NCBI GenBank assembly: GCA_025757985.1
Contig: CP107210.1
Location: 310,001 to 374,000, forward strand
Origin: Oscillospiraceae bacterium
GTDB lineage: Bacteria; Bacillota; Clostridia; Oscillospirales; Ruminococcaceae
Direction: 5' to 3'
Length of the DNA stretch: 64,000 nt
Shown: positions 49,535-58,942 of the stretch, in pieces
Layout of the letters: the number at the start of each line of letters is the position of its first letter
Position numbering within the stretch: the stretch's first letter is position 1
The notes under the pieces: generated by a model
Databases searched by the model: none
Seen by the model: only the letters and a program-made list of their open reading frames with translations
What the model was told of the DNA's origin: nothing
Translations under genes and position numbers: made by a program

Positions 49535-50971
49535 TCAGACATTCAGCTCGACATGCTGGCCAACATCCTCGGCATTGGCGTCCAGAACAGGCTGAATAAC
49601 ATCGCGCAGGAACTCGGCGACCTGCTCGGCACTGCGGCCGGTGAAGGCCTCGGGGCTGAGCTCAGCCTCAATTTCCTCACGGCTCAGGCCGAAGGCAGGA
49701 TCAGCCTCGACACGGGCAATCATGTCATTGGGCTTGCCCTCCTGCTTGACAACGGCGGCAGCAGCCACGGCATGCTCGCGCAGGCGCTCGTGCAGCTCCT
49801 GACGGTCGCCGCCTTTCTTGACGGCCTTCATCATGATGTTCTCGCTGGCCATGAAGGGCAGCTCGGCCATAACGCGGGCGCGCACGACCTTCGGGTAGAC
49901 GACCAGACCGTCAGAGACATTCAGCAGAATGTTCAGGATGGCGTCTGCCGCAAGGAAGCCCTCTGCCATCGCAATGCGCTTGTTGGCAGAGTCGTCCAGC
50001 GTGCGCTCGAACCACTGGGTACCGCTGGTCATGGCGGGGTTCAGCACATCCACCATCAGGTAGCGGCTCAGCGCGCAGATGCGCTCGCAGCGCATCGGGT
50101 TGCGCTTGTACGGCATGGCGGAGGAACCGATCTGGTTCTTCTCAAACGGCTCCTCCATCTCCTTGAAGTTGGCAAGCAGGCGGATGTCGGTGGCCATCTT
50201 CATAGCGCTCTGGCCGAGGCCGGCCACAGCGGACAGAACATTGTAATCCACCTTGCGGCTGTAGGTCTGGCCGCAGACCGGCACGACCTTGGCAAAGCCC
50301 ATCTGGGCGCAGACATCGGCCTCAACGGCCTTGATCTTGGCGGAATCGCCGTTGAACAGCTCCACAAAGCTGGCCTGAGTGCCGGTCGTACCCTTGACGC
50401 CGCGCAGGGCCAGCTGGCTGATCTGGTGGTCGATTTCCTCCAGATCCATGTACAGCTCGTTCATCCAAAGGGTGGCGCGCTTGCCGACGGTGGTAAGCTG
50501 CGCGGGCTGGCAGTGGGTATAGGCCAGGCAGGGCATGGCCTTGTACTCCTCGGCAAACTTGGCCAGATTGGCCAGCACGCCGATGATCTTCTTGCGCACA
50601 AGCTGCAGTGCCTCGCGCATGACGATGACATCGGTATTGTCACCGACATAGCAGCTGGTAGCACCCAGATGGATGATGCCCTTTGCCTTGGGGCACTGCA
50701 GGCCGTAGGCATAGACATGGCTCATAACATCATGGCGGACGAGCTTTTCGCGGGCGATGGCGTCCTCATAGTTAATATCGTCCTTGTGGGCCTCCAGCTC
50801 GGCGATCTGCTCATCGGTGATGGCAAGGCCTTGGGCCTTTTCCGCCTTAGCCAGTGCGATCCACAGCCTGCGCCATGTCTTGAACTTGTTGTCGTCCGAG
50901 AAAATATACTGCATCTCATCCGAAGCATACCGGGTAGAGAAGGGGGAAATGTAACGGTTGTGTTGTGCCAT
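49535..50971 (-). CDS. purB: Adenylosuccinate lyase
   Basis: A 478-residue fumarase-superfamily enzyme. The signature GSSAMPYKRNPMRCERI (residues ~287-303) and TSCYVGDNTD (~104-113) are clear, and HVYAYGLQCP matches PurB. It catalyses both the SAICAR cleavage and the last step to AMP. Last gene of the leftward pur operon, 63 nt after purL. Confidence 0.95.
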   Translation of the reverse strand: MAQHNRYISPFSTRYASDEMQYIFSDDNKFKTWRRLWIALAKAEKAQGLAITDEQIAELEAHKDDINYEDAIAREKLVRHDVMSHVYAYGLQCPKAKGIIHLGATSCYVGDNTDVIVMREALQLVRKKIIGVLANLAKFAEEYKAMPCLAYTHCQPAQLTTVGKRATLWMNELYMDLEEIDHQISQLALRGVKGTTGTQASFVELFNGDSAKIKAVEADVCAQMGFAKVVPVCGQTYSRKVDYNVLSAVAGLGQSAMKMATDIRLLANFKEMEEPFEKNQIGSSAMPYKRNPMRCERICALSRYLMVDVLNPAMTSGTQWFERTLDDSANKRIAMAEGFLAADAILNILLNVSDGLVVYPKVVRARVMAELPFMASENIMMKAVKKGGDRQELHERLREHAVAAAAVVKQEGKPNDMIARVEADPAFGLSREEIEAELSPEAFTGRSAEQVAEFLRDVIQPVLDANAEDVGQHVELNV

Positions 50972-51034
50972 AGGGTCAAATCCTCACAATCTTTAAAACT
51001 TATAGTTTCAGTATAGCAGAATCATTCCGAAATA

Positions 51035-54000
51035 TCAAAGTTTAAAGTAGTTCACGCCGCCCTCAAAGATCGGCTGGTATTTGTCACCGGTGACATTTTT
51101 GTAAAGCTGCTCGCCGCTGCGCTCACTGTGGCCCATCTTACCAAAGACGCGGCCGTCCGGGCTGGTGATGCCCTCGATGGCCAGCACAGAGCCGTTCGGG
51201 TTGTAACGCATGTCCATCGTCGGGCGGCAGGTCAGGTCCACATACTGCGTTGCGACCTGACCATTTTCGATCAGCTGGTTCAGCAGCTTTTCGTTGCAGA
51301 CAAAGCGGCCTTCGCCGTGGCTGATGGCGATCAGATGCTCATCATTGATGTCGCAGCGGCTCAGCCACGGGCTCTTGTTGCTGGCAACGCGGGTACGCAC
51401 CAGCATACTCTGATGGCGATGAATCGTGTTGAAGGTCAGCGTCGGGTCCTCCTCCGTGATGGGACGGATCTCGCCGTAGGGGACAAGGCCCAGCTTGATG
51501 AGTGCCTGGAAGCCGTTGCAGATACCTAAGGCCAGACCGTCACGCTGGTTCAGCAGTCGGTTGACCGCATCGGCTACGGCCGGATTGCGGAAGAAGGAGG
51601 CAATGAACTTGGCAGAGCCATCGGGCTCGTCACCGCCGGAGAAGCCGCCCGGCAGCATCAGGATCTGCGCCTTATCAAGCTCACGGACAAGTGCCTCGCA
51701 GCTCTCGGCAACATCGGCGGGGGACAGGTTCTTCAGCACAAGAATGTGCGGGTCACCGCCTGCACGGCGGAAGGCACGGGCCGTGTCGTACTCGCAGTTG
51801 GTGCCGGGGAAGACAGGAATGATGACCCGCGGCGTTGCCAGACGCACGGCGGGAGCCACGCGCTTGTTGGCGGGGCAGTCATGCTCAAGTGCAGGCACAA
51901 ACTCACCGGCCTTGCGGTAGGGGAAAACAGGCTCAAGCTTGGCCTCCCACAGCTCCTGCAGGCGGGACAGGTTAATGTTGCTGCCCTCGGCCTCCAGCGT
52001 ATAATCCACGGTGGTAAAGCCGAGGAACTCGCCGGCGGAAGCGTCCAGCAGCTCCAGAATGACCGCACCGTAGGCAGGCTTGAACAGGCTGTTCAGGTCA
52101 ATGTCATTGGACAACTGCAGGCCGACATGGTTGCCGACACACATCTTGAACAGTGCCTCGGCCACACCGCCGTAGCCGGGGGTGGCAGCGGCCAGCACCT
52201 TGCCCTCGTCGATCATCTGCTCAACGGTCTTGTAGATCGCAATCAGGCTGCCGATCTCAGGCAGGCCGTTCTTGTAGTTGGGGCGCAGAATAACAACAGA
52301 GCTGTTCGCCTTCTTGAACTCAGGGCTCTGCACATCGCGGGTGTTGCCGATGGCAGTGGCAAAGCTGACCAGCGTCGGGGGCACATCCAGCCCCTCAAAG
52401 CTGCCGGACATCGAGTCCTTGCCGCCGATCGAGGCGATGCCCAGACCCATCTGGGCATCCAGCGCACCAAGCAGGGCGGCCATCGGCTTGCCCCAGCGCT
52501 CGGGCTGGTTGTTCATGTGCTCAAAATATTCCTGGAAGGTCAGGTACATATCCTTGTGGTGGAAACCGGCGCAGACCAGCTTGGTCACGCTCTCGACCAC
52601 GGCCAGATAGGCACCGCGGTAGGGGTCGGCCTCAGTCAGATAGGGGTTAAAGCCCCAGGCCATGCCGCTGCAGGTGGTGGTTTCGCCGTCAACGGGCAGC
52701 TTGGCGGCCATGGCCATCGTGGGGGTCAGCTGGTACTTGCCGCCGTAGGGCATCAGCACGGTCGCGGCGCCGATGGTGGAGTCAAAGCGCTCGCCCAGAC
52801 CCTTCTGGCTGCAGACATTCAGGTCGCTGACCATAGACTCGAGCTTTTCCTCAAAGGTGGCGCCGGCAAACTGCGGCTGCCAGACATGGCCTGGCAAAAT
52901 ATGTGCGCTGGCGTGGCGCTCGGCACCGTTGGAGTTCAGGAACTCACGGGAAAGATCAACGATGGTCTTGCCGTTCCAGACCTCGCGCATCCGCTTTTCC
53001 TCGGTCACGGTGGCAACGATGGTCGCCTCAAGGTTTTCCTCGGCGGCGTACTTCATAAAGGTCTCGGCATCCTCAGAAGCCACGGCCACAGCCATGCGCT
53101 CCTGGCTTTCGGAGATTGCCAGCTCGGTGCCGTCCAGACCCTCGTATTTGCGGGTGACCTTGTTCAGGTCGATGTGCAGGCCGTCAGCAAGCTCGCCGAT
53201 GGCAACGGACACACCGCCCGCACCGAAGTCATTGCAGCGCTTGATCAGGCGGCAGGCGTCCTCACGGCGGAACAGACGCTGCAGCTTGCGCTCGATGGGG
53301 GCGTTGCCCTTCTGGACCTCGGCACCGCAGGTCTCAAGGCTCGTCAGCTTGTGTGCCTTGGAGGAGCCGGTTGCACCGCCCACACCGTCACGGCCGGTGC
53401 GGCCGCCCAGCAGGATGACCACATCGCCGGGGGCGGGTTCCTCGCGGCGGACATGGCTGGCCGGGGTGGCACCCACGACGGCGCCGATCTCCATGCGTTT
53501 AGCGGCGTAGCCGGGATGATACAGCTCTGCAACCTGACCGGTGGCAAGGCCAATCTGGTTGCCGTAGCTGGAATAACCGGCGGCAGCGGTCGTGACCAGC
53601 TTGCGCTGGGGCAGCTTGCCGGGCATCGTTTCAGAGACAGGCTTCAGCGGGTCGGCTGCGCCGGTCACGCGCATAGCCTGATAGACATAGCTGCGGCCGG
53701 ACAGCGGGTCGCGGATGGCACCGCCGATGCAGGTTGCAGCACCGCCGAACGGCTCGATCTCGGTGGGATGGTTATGGGTCTCGTTCTTGAAGAGGAAGAG
53801 CCAATCCTGCTGCTCGCCGTCCACATCGCACTTGATTTTGACGGTGCAGGCGTTGATCTCCTCGCTCTCGTCGAGATTCTTGAGGATGCCGCGCTGCTTC
53901 AGGGCCTTGGCACCGATTGTGGCGCAGTCCATCAGGGTGCGGTTCTTCTTATCGCGGCCGGTCTCGGCGCGCAGCGCCATATAGCGGTCAAAGGCGGCCT

Positions 54001-54721
54001 GTACCAGCTCGTCATCAATCTTGACGTCGTCAAGAATCGTACCGAAGGTGGTGTGGCGGCAGTGGTCGGACCAGTAGGTGTCGATCAGCCGGATCTCGGT
54101 GATGGTGGGGTCACGATGCTCGGATTTGAAGTAATCCTGGCAGAACACGATGTCGGCGTGATCCATAGCCAGACCCTTCTCGGTGCGGAATGCCTCCAGC
54201 GCGTCATCGTCCAGCGCGGTGAATCCGTTCAGCGTCTCGACCTCGGTGGGGATGGCGAACTCCATCTTCAGGGTGGCGCGCTCCTCAAGGGCGGCCTCGC
54301 GGGCCTCGACCGGGTTGATGACATACTTTTTAATAGCGGCCAGATCATCGGCAGTCAGCTCGCCGTCCAGCAGATAGACGCGGGCAGAGCGGACATCCGG
54401 GCGCTCGCCCTGACTCAGCAGCTGGATGCACTGGCTGGCAGAGTCGGCGCGCTGGTCAAACTGACCGGGCAGGTACTCGACCGCAAAGACCGTTTTGGCC
54501 TCGGGCAGGGTGTCATAGGTCACATCCACCGGCGGCTCGCAGAACACGGTGGGGATGGCCTGCTGGAACAGTGCATTGTCGATGCCCTCGACATCGTAGC
54601 GGTTCAAAAGACGCAGGCCGGTCAGGCTTTTGATGCCGACCAGATCGACAAGCTCATGGAGCAGACCCTGTGCTTCGCCATCAAAGCCGGGCTTCTTCTC
54701 GACATAAATACGATATACCAT
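51035..54721 (-). CDS. purL: Phosphoribosylformylglycinamidine synthase, single-chain
   Basis: A 1228-residue fused form containing the PurL synthetase and a PurQ glutaminase. TYWSDHCRHTTFGT (residues ~230), GRTGRDGVGGATGSSKAH (~435) and SIGGKDSMSGSF (~760) mark the synthetase; the glutaminase has IPVFPGTNCEYDTARAF (~975), the Cys loop GICNGFQALIKLGL (~1080) and SHGEGRF (~1147). No purS or purQ is needed. This large form is the gammaproteobacterial/Clostridia type. Confidence 0.95.
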   Translation of the reverse strand: MVYRIYVEKKPGFDGEAQGLLHELVDLVGIKSLTGLRLLNRYDVEGIDNALFQQAIPTVFCEPPVDVTYDTLPEAKTVFAVEYLPGQFDQRADSASQCIQLLSQGERPDVRSARVYLLDGELTADDLAAIKKYVINPVEAREAALEERATLKMEFAIPTEVETLNGFTALDDDALEAFRTEKGLAMDHADIVFCQDYFKSEHRDPTITEIRLIDTYWSDHCRHTTFGTILDDVKIDDELVQAAFDRYMALRAETGRDKKNRTLMDCATIGAKALKQRGILKNLDESEEINACTVKIKCDVDGEQQDWLFLFKNETHNHPTEIEPFGGAATCIGGAIRDPLSGRSYVYQAMRVTGAADPLKPVSETMPGKLPQRKLVTTAAAGYSSYGNQIGLATGQVAELYHPGYAAKRMEIGAVVGATPASHVRREEPAPGDVVILLGGRTGRDGVGGATGSSKAHKLTSLETCGAEVQKGNAPIERKLQRLFRREDACRLIKRCNDFGAGGVSVAIGELADGLHIDLNKVTRKYEGLDGTELAISESQERMAVAVASEDAETFMKYAAEENLEATIVATVTEEKRMREVWNGKTIVDLSREFLNSNGAERHASAHILPGHVWQPQFAGATFEEKLESMVSDLNVCSQKGLGERFDSTIGAATVLMPYGGKYQLTPTMAMAAKLPVDGETTTCSGMAWGFNPYLTEADPYRGAYLAVVESVTKLVCAGFHHKDMYLTFQEYFEHMNNQPERWGKPMAALLGALDAQMGLGIASIGGKDSMSGSFEGLDVPPTLVSFATAIGNTRDVQSPEFKKANSSVVILRPNYKNGLPEIGSLIAIYKTVEQMIDEGKVLAAATPGYGGVAEALFKMCVGNHVGLQLSNDIDLNSLFKPAYGAVILELLDASAGEFLGFTTVDYTLEAEGSNINLSRLQELWEAKLEPVFPYRKAGEFVPALEHDCPANKRVAPAVRLATPRVIIPVFPGTNCEYDTARAFRRAGGDPHILVLKNLSPADVAESCEALVRELDKAQILMLPGGFSGGDEPDGSAKFIASFFRNPAVADAVNRLLNQRDGLALGICNGFQALIKLGLVPYGEIRPITEEDPTLTFNTIHRHQSMLVRTRVASNKSPWLSRCDINDEHLIAISHGEGRFVCNEKLLNQLIENGQVATQYVDLTCRPTMDMRYNPNGSVLAIEGITSPDGRVFGKMGHSERSGEQLYKNVTGDKYQPIFEGGVNYFKL

Positions 54722-54767
54722 ACTATTTCCTCCTGAGAGTTGATTTTGCAGGAAGTGACGGACGGAA

Positions 54768-54914
54768 AGCCTTCCCCCTTGGGGGAAGGTGGCCGAGGCC
54801 CCGTCCGAGGCCGGATGAGGGGAAAGTGTACCGCTATATCCCGTTGACGGATTGCTGCGGAAGGTTTGCCCTCATCAGTCACCTTCGGTGACAGCTTCCC
54901 CCAATGGGGAAGCC
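54768..54914. repeat. Dispersed repeat, family B, copy 1
   Basis: CCTTCCCCCTTGGGGGAAGG, GTGGCCGAGGCCCCG..CCGGATGAGGGG, and at the far end GTCACCTTCGGTGACAGC with a closing CCCCAATGGGGAAGCC. Inverted relative to 56221-56368; lies between purD and purL. Confidence 0.85.
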
Positions 54915-54917
54915 TTT

Positions 54918-56201
54918 TTACTGCATTGCGGCCAATGCCCGTGCGCCGATGTCGCTGCGCTTGTGCAGCTTGTCAAAGTGGATGCTCTCGGTCGCGGCGT
55001 AAGCCTTTTTCAGGGCCTCGGGCAGGGTGTCGGCAGTGGCAGTCACGCCCAGCACACGGCCGCCGTTCGTAACAAGGCGGCCCTCCTTGACGGCGGTGCC
55101 GGCGTGGTAGACGGTCACATCGGTCGCGTTCAGCTGGCCGTTGTCAAGGCCGGTGATCTCCTTGCCCTTCTCATAGGCAAGGGGATAGCCGCCGCTTGCC
55201 AGAATCACACAGGCGGCCGCGCCATCGCGGAAACGAACCTCCGTCTTGTCAAGCGTACCGTTTGTGGTGGCCTCCATGACGGTCAGTAGATCGCTCTCCA
55301 GCAGGGGCAGCACGACCTGCGTCTCGGGATCGCCGAAGCGGCAGTTGTACTCAATGACCTTGGGGCCGTCGGGCGTCAGCATCAGGCCGAAGTAGAGACA
55401 ACCCTTGAAGGGGCAGCCCTCAGCCTGCATGGCGGCCACCGTGGGCAGGAAAATCTCCTTCATGCAGCGGTCGGCCATCTCGGGCGTGTAGTAGGGGTTC
55501 GGAGCCACAGTGCCCATGCCGCCGGTGTTCAGACCCTCGTCATGATCCAGCGCGCGCTTGTGGTCCATGCTGGAAACCATCGGCTTAACGGTCTTGCCGT
55601 CGCAGAAGGACAGCACACTGACCTCGGGGCCGGTCAAAAACTCCTCAACAACGACATGGTTGCCGGAGGCACCGAACTTTTTGTCCAGCATGATCTCCTT
55701 GACGCCGTCAGCAGCCTCCTGCTCGCTCTGGCAGATCAGCACACCCTTGCCGAGCGCCAGACCGTCTGCCTTGATGACCACGGGGTACTTGCCCTCGGCC
55801 CTGATGTAATCCATGACCTTTTCAGGATCATCGAATGTCTCATATTTGGCGGTGGGGATGCCGTACTTCTTCATTAAATCCTTGCTGAATACCTTGCTGG
55901 CCTCAATGCGCGCCGCAGCCTTGTCCGGGCCGAACGCGGGAATGCCGACAGCGGCCAGTGCGTCCACCATGCCCAGCGCCAGCGGGTCGTCCTGTGCAAC
56001 GACCACATAGTCAAAGGCTTCAGCCTTGGCAAACTGCACCATGGCGTCCACATCGGTGGCGGGGATAGCTTTGCAGCGGGCATCATAGCTGATGCCGCCG
56101 TTGCCGGGTGCGCACCAGATCTCGGTGCAGCGGGGGCTTTTTTTCAGCGCGCGGATGATGGCGTGCTCACGCCCGCCGCCGCCTACAACCAGAATTTTCA
56201 T
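54918..56201 (-). CDS. purD: Phosphoribosylamine-glycine ligase
   Basis: A 427-residue ATP-grasp enzyme. KILVVGGGGREHAI (residues ~2-15), PDKAAARIEASKVFSKDLM (~102), DGLALGKGVLIC (~140) and NPYYTPEMAD are GARS landmarks. Start MKILVVGG at 56201 with AGGAGG upstream; the 6-codon extension to 56219 is not supported. Flanked on both sides by inverted family B repeats. Confidence 0.95.
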   Translation of the reverse strand: MKILVVGGGGREHAIIRALKKSPRCTEIWCAPGNGGISYDARCKAIPATDVDAMVQFAKAEAFDYVVVAQDDPLALGMVDALAAVGIPAFGPDKAAARIEASKVFSKDLMKKYGIPTAKYETFDDPEKVMDYIRAEGKYPVVIKADGLALGKGVLICQSEQEAADGVKEIMLDKKFGASGNHVVVEEFLTGPEVSVLSFCDGKTVKPMVSSMDHKRALDHDEGLNTGGMGTVAPNPYYTPEMADRCMKEIFLPTVAAMQAEGCPFKGCLYFGLMLTPDGPKVIEYNCRFGDPETQVVLPLLESDLLTVMEATTNGTLDKTEVRFRDGAAACVILASGGYPLAYEKGKEITGLDNGQLNATDVTVYHAGTAVKEGRLVTNGGRVLGVTATADTLPEALKKAYAATESIHFDKLHKRSDIGARALAAMQ

Positions 56202-56220
56202 GATGTGACCTCCTAACATA

Positions 56221-56368
56221 AGGCTTCCCCCTGGGGGGAAGCTGTCACCGAAGGTGACTGATGAGGGGCGGTCTTACCGCAATATCCCATGTGCGGGTGG
56301 CTGCGATACTGCTGCCCCTCATCCGGCCTCGGTCGGAGCCTCGGCCACCTTCCCCCGCAGGGGAAGGC
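56221..56368. repeat. Dispersed repeat, family B, copy 2 (inverted)
   Basis: GGCTTCCCCCTGGGGGGAAG, TGTCACCGAAGGTGACTGAT, then CCGGCCTCGGTCGGAGCCTC, closing CCTTCCCCCGCAGGGGAAGG. The reverse complement of 54768-54914, with the outer ~55 bp at each end nearly the same and a divergent middle. Confidence 0.85.
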
Positions 56369-56430
56369 ACACCTCTTACAAACATCAACAGCCCGCGACG
56401 ACAAAACGCCGCAGGCGCGTTGAAAAAGGC

Positions 56431-57612
56431 TTAGTGGTAGAACAAGCGGATGCCGCAGAACGCCATCGCAATGCCGTACTTGTTGCAGGTGTCAATTACC
56501 TGTGCGTCGCGGATGGAGCCGCCCGGCTGCACAATGGCAGTCACGCCGCTGCGGCGTGCGCGCTCAATGTTGTCGCCGAATGGGAAGAAGGCATCACTGC
56601 CAAGGCTGACGCCGGTCACGGCATCCAGCCATGCGCGCTTCTCCTCAGCAGTCAGCGGGGCGGGCTGCTCGGTAAAGGTCTCGGCCCACACATCATCACC
56701 GATGACATCCTCCGGCGTTTCGCCGATATAGACATCAATGGCATTGTCGCGGTTGGGCTTGGCAATATCCTCGCGGAAGGGCAGGCCCAGCACCTTCGGC
56801 ATGTGGCGCAGCTGCCAGTTGTCGGCCTTCTGGCCTGCCAGACGGGTGCAGTGTACGCGGCTCTGCTGACCGGCGCCCACACCGATGGTCTGGCCGTCCT
56901 GCACATAGCAGACGCTGTTGGACTGGGTGTATTTCAGCACGATCAGGCTGATGATCAGATCGCGGCGCTGCTCGGCGCTCAGGGTCTTGTTCTCGGTGAC
57001 GAGATTCTGCAGCATCGTGGCATCGGAGATCTCCAGATCCTGACGGCCCTGCTCAAAGGTCACGCCAAAGACGGTGCGGGTCTCAAGAGGCTGCGGCTCA
57101 TAGCCGGGGTCGATGGCAACGATGTTGTAGTTGCCCTTCTTCTTGCCCTTGAGGACTTCGAGGGCATCGGCATCGTAGCCGGGGGCAATGATGCCGTCAG
57201 AAACCTCATGCTGGATGAGCTTGGCGGTGGCCAGATCGCAGACATCGGAAAGTGCGATCCAGTCGCCGAAGCTGGACATCCGGTCGGCACCGCGGGCGCG
57301 GGCATAGGCGCAGGCCAGCGGGGAAAGCTCGGTCTCGGGCGCAATGTGGTACATGGCGCGCAGCGTGTCATCCAGGGGCAGGCCGATGGCCGCACCGGCG
57401 GGGGAGACATGCTTGAAGCTGGCAGCGGCGGGCAGGCCCAGCGCCTTCTTCAGGTCGCGCACCAGCTGCCAGGAGTTGAAGGCATCCAGAAAGTTGATGT
57501 AGCCGGGGCGGCCGTTCAAAATCTGAACCGGCAGCTCGGAGCCGTCAGCCATATAGATGCGGGCAGGCTTCTGGTTGGGGTTGGTGCCGTATTTCAGCTG
57601 AAATTCGTTCAT
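56431..57612 (-). CDS. Stand-alone AICAR formyltransferase
   Basis: A 393-residue protein covering only the transformylase half of PurH. LKYGTNPNQKPARIY opens it; KHVSPAGAAIG (residues ~67-77) holds the catalytic Lys-His; GDWIALSDVCDLATA, LKYTQSNSVCY and GAGQQSRVHCTRLAG (~256-270) are kept. Normal PurH also has an IMP cyclohydrolase domain, which is absent and replaced by the next gene. Converts AICAR to FAICAR. Other names used for such proteins include PurV or PurH1. Confidence 0.9.
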   Translation of the reverse strand: MNEFQLKYGTNPNQKPARIYMADGSELPVQILNGRPGYINFLDAFNSWQLVRDLKKALGLPAAASFKHVSPAGAAIGLPLDDTLRAMYHIAPETELSPLACAYARARGADRMSSFGDWIALSDVCDLATAKLIQHEVSDGIIAPGYDADALEVLKGKKKGNYNIVAIDPGYEPQPLETRTVFGVTFEQGRQDLEISDATMLQNLVTENKTLSAEQRRDLIISLIVLKYTQSNSVCYVQDGQTIGVGAGQQSRVHCTRLAGQKADNWQLRHMPKVLGLPFREDIAKPNRDNAIDVYIGETPEDVIGDDVWAETFTEQPAPLTAEEKRAWLDAVTGVSLGSDAFFPFGDNIERARRSGVTAIVQPGGSIRDAQVIDTCNKYGIAMAFCGIRLFYH

Positions 57613-57613
57613 G

Positions 57614-58345
57614 TTAGCCCTCCACAGCGGTGTATTTGTTCAGAATAATATCCTCATAGCTGCCGGTCTCCAGTGCAATGCTGCGCACAAAGAGGCTGAC
57701 CTTGTTGTCATCGTTCAGGCTGGCCCACAGCTGCTTGGCAAACTGGTCGGCATCGTTCGTGTCGATGGCAACGCGCAGCGGCTCCCCCGCAAAGCTGGGG
57801 ATGGGCGCACCGTTCTTGACATAGGTGCTGATGAAATGTCCCTCACCGGCCACAGGCTGGGGGTAGTCGAAGGTCTGGCGCTGGACGCTGGCGGCGTTGC
57901 CCTCGTTGGATTTGACAATGGAGAGCTTGTAGCCGCCGCGGCGCATATCCACCACGCCGGAGATGCGCGGCGTAAAATTGGGGGCATCATCCTCATAGGT
58001 GCGGGTGGCCAGCGCTGCCTCAAAGCTGTAGCCGGGGAAGAGATTGCCGTTCATGAACTGTGCAATCGTGTCGGTCTGGTCGCCATTGGTCACAACGGTG
58101 GTCTCCCGCAGGGTCAGCACCGCATTGTAGATGATCAGATGCGGATCCTCCAGCTTGGCGGGATCGGCGGCTACCGTGCGGATGCCGCCCGTGATCGGCT
58201 CAAACACGCGGTTGCGGCTGTTGGCGCTGCGGCCCATGATCCAATAGGCAACAAATACCTTCTGGCCATCGGGGCTCTGCCCCAGCACAATGCCGCGGCC
58301 GGGGTAGTCGTTCCCGGCAAGATATTTATAGATGTTCTTTTTCAT
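57614..58345 (-). CDS. purO: IMP cyclohydrolase, archaeal PurO type
   Basis: A 243-residue protein similar to archaeal PurO, not to the cyclohydrolase half of PurH: YLAGNDYPGRGIVLG (residues ~8-22), AYWIMGRSANSRNRVF (~33-48), DPHLIIYNAV (~68-77) and FTPRISGVVD (~120-131). It closes FAICAR to IMP. 1 nt of space to the transformylase gene, so the two replace PurH together. Confidence 0.85.
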   Translation of the reverse strand: MKKNIYKYLAGNDYPGRGIVLGQSPDGQKVFVAYWIMGRSANSRNRVFEPITGGIRTVAADPAKLEDPHLIIYNAVLTLRETTVVTNGDQTDTIAQFMNGNLFPGYSFEAALATRTYEDDAPNFTPRISGVVDMRRGGYKLSIVKSNEGNAASVQRQTFDYPQPVAGEGHFISTYVKNGAPIPSFAGEPLRVAIDTNDADQFAKQLWASLNDDNKVSLFVRSIALETGSYEDIILNKYTAVEG

Positions 58346-58348
58346 GGT

Positions 58349-58942
58349 TTATACCTCGTCACTGCACACCATGGCCAGCGCCTTGGGCAATAGCTGCCAC
58401 TCGGCCTCGACCATGACGCGCTTCTGCAAAGTCTCGGGGGTGTCGCCGGGCTGTACAGCCACAGCCTTCTGCAGCAGGATCGGCCCGCCGTCGCATTCCT
58501 CGTTGACAAGATGGACGGTGGCACCGGTCAGCTTGACGCCGCGGGCCAGCGCAGCCTCATGCACTTTCAGCCCGTAGAAGCCCGGCCCGCAGAAGCTGGG
58601 GATCAGGCTCGGGTGGACATTCAGGATCCGGTTGCGGTAGGCCGCAATGACCTTTTCGCCCAGCACGCTCAGGAAGCCTGCCAGCACGACCACATCAATG
58701 TCATGGGCCTGCAAAACGCCCAGCAGGGCAGCATCAAAGGCAGCGCTGTCTGCATACTCCTTGCGGCTGACAACAGCGCTCTCCACGCCGAAATTGGCGG
58801 CCCGCTCCAGCGCGTACACGCCGGGCTTGCTGGCAATGACCAGCGTGATCTTTCCGTCAGGGTTCTCGCCGCGGCGCTCACTTTCCAGCAGGGCCTGCAG
58901 GTTGGTGCCGCCGCCCGATACCAGTACCGCTACACGCTTCAT
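58349..58942 (-). CDS. purN: Phosphoribosylglycinamide formyltransferase 1
   Basis: A 197-residue enzyme. VLVSGGGTNLQALLE (residues ~6-20), VVLAGFLSVL (~84), the catalytic NVHPSLIPSFCGPG (~109-122) and GATVHLVNEECDGGP (~141-155) are intact. Transfers a formyl group from 10-formyl-THF to GAR. Overlaps the purM stop by 4 nt. Confidence 0.95.
   Translation of the reverse strand: MKRVAVLVSGGGTNLQALLESERRGENPDGKITLVIASKPGVYALERAANFGVESAVVSRKEYADSAAFDAALLGVLQAHDIDVVVLAGFLSVLGEKVIAAYRNRILNVHPSLIPSFCGPGFYGLKVHEAALARGVKLTGATVHLVNEECDGGPILLQKAVAVQPGDTPETLQKRVMVEAEWQLLPKALAMVCSDEV

Noticed and set aside
51746..54736. A 996-codon plus-strand frame opposite purL
   Set aside because: It is the antisense of a clearly identified PurL in GC-rich DNA and has no ribosome site or recognisable domain.
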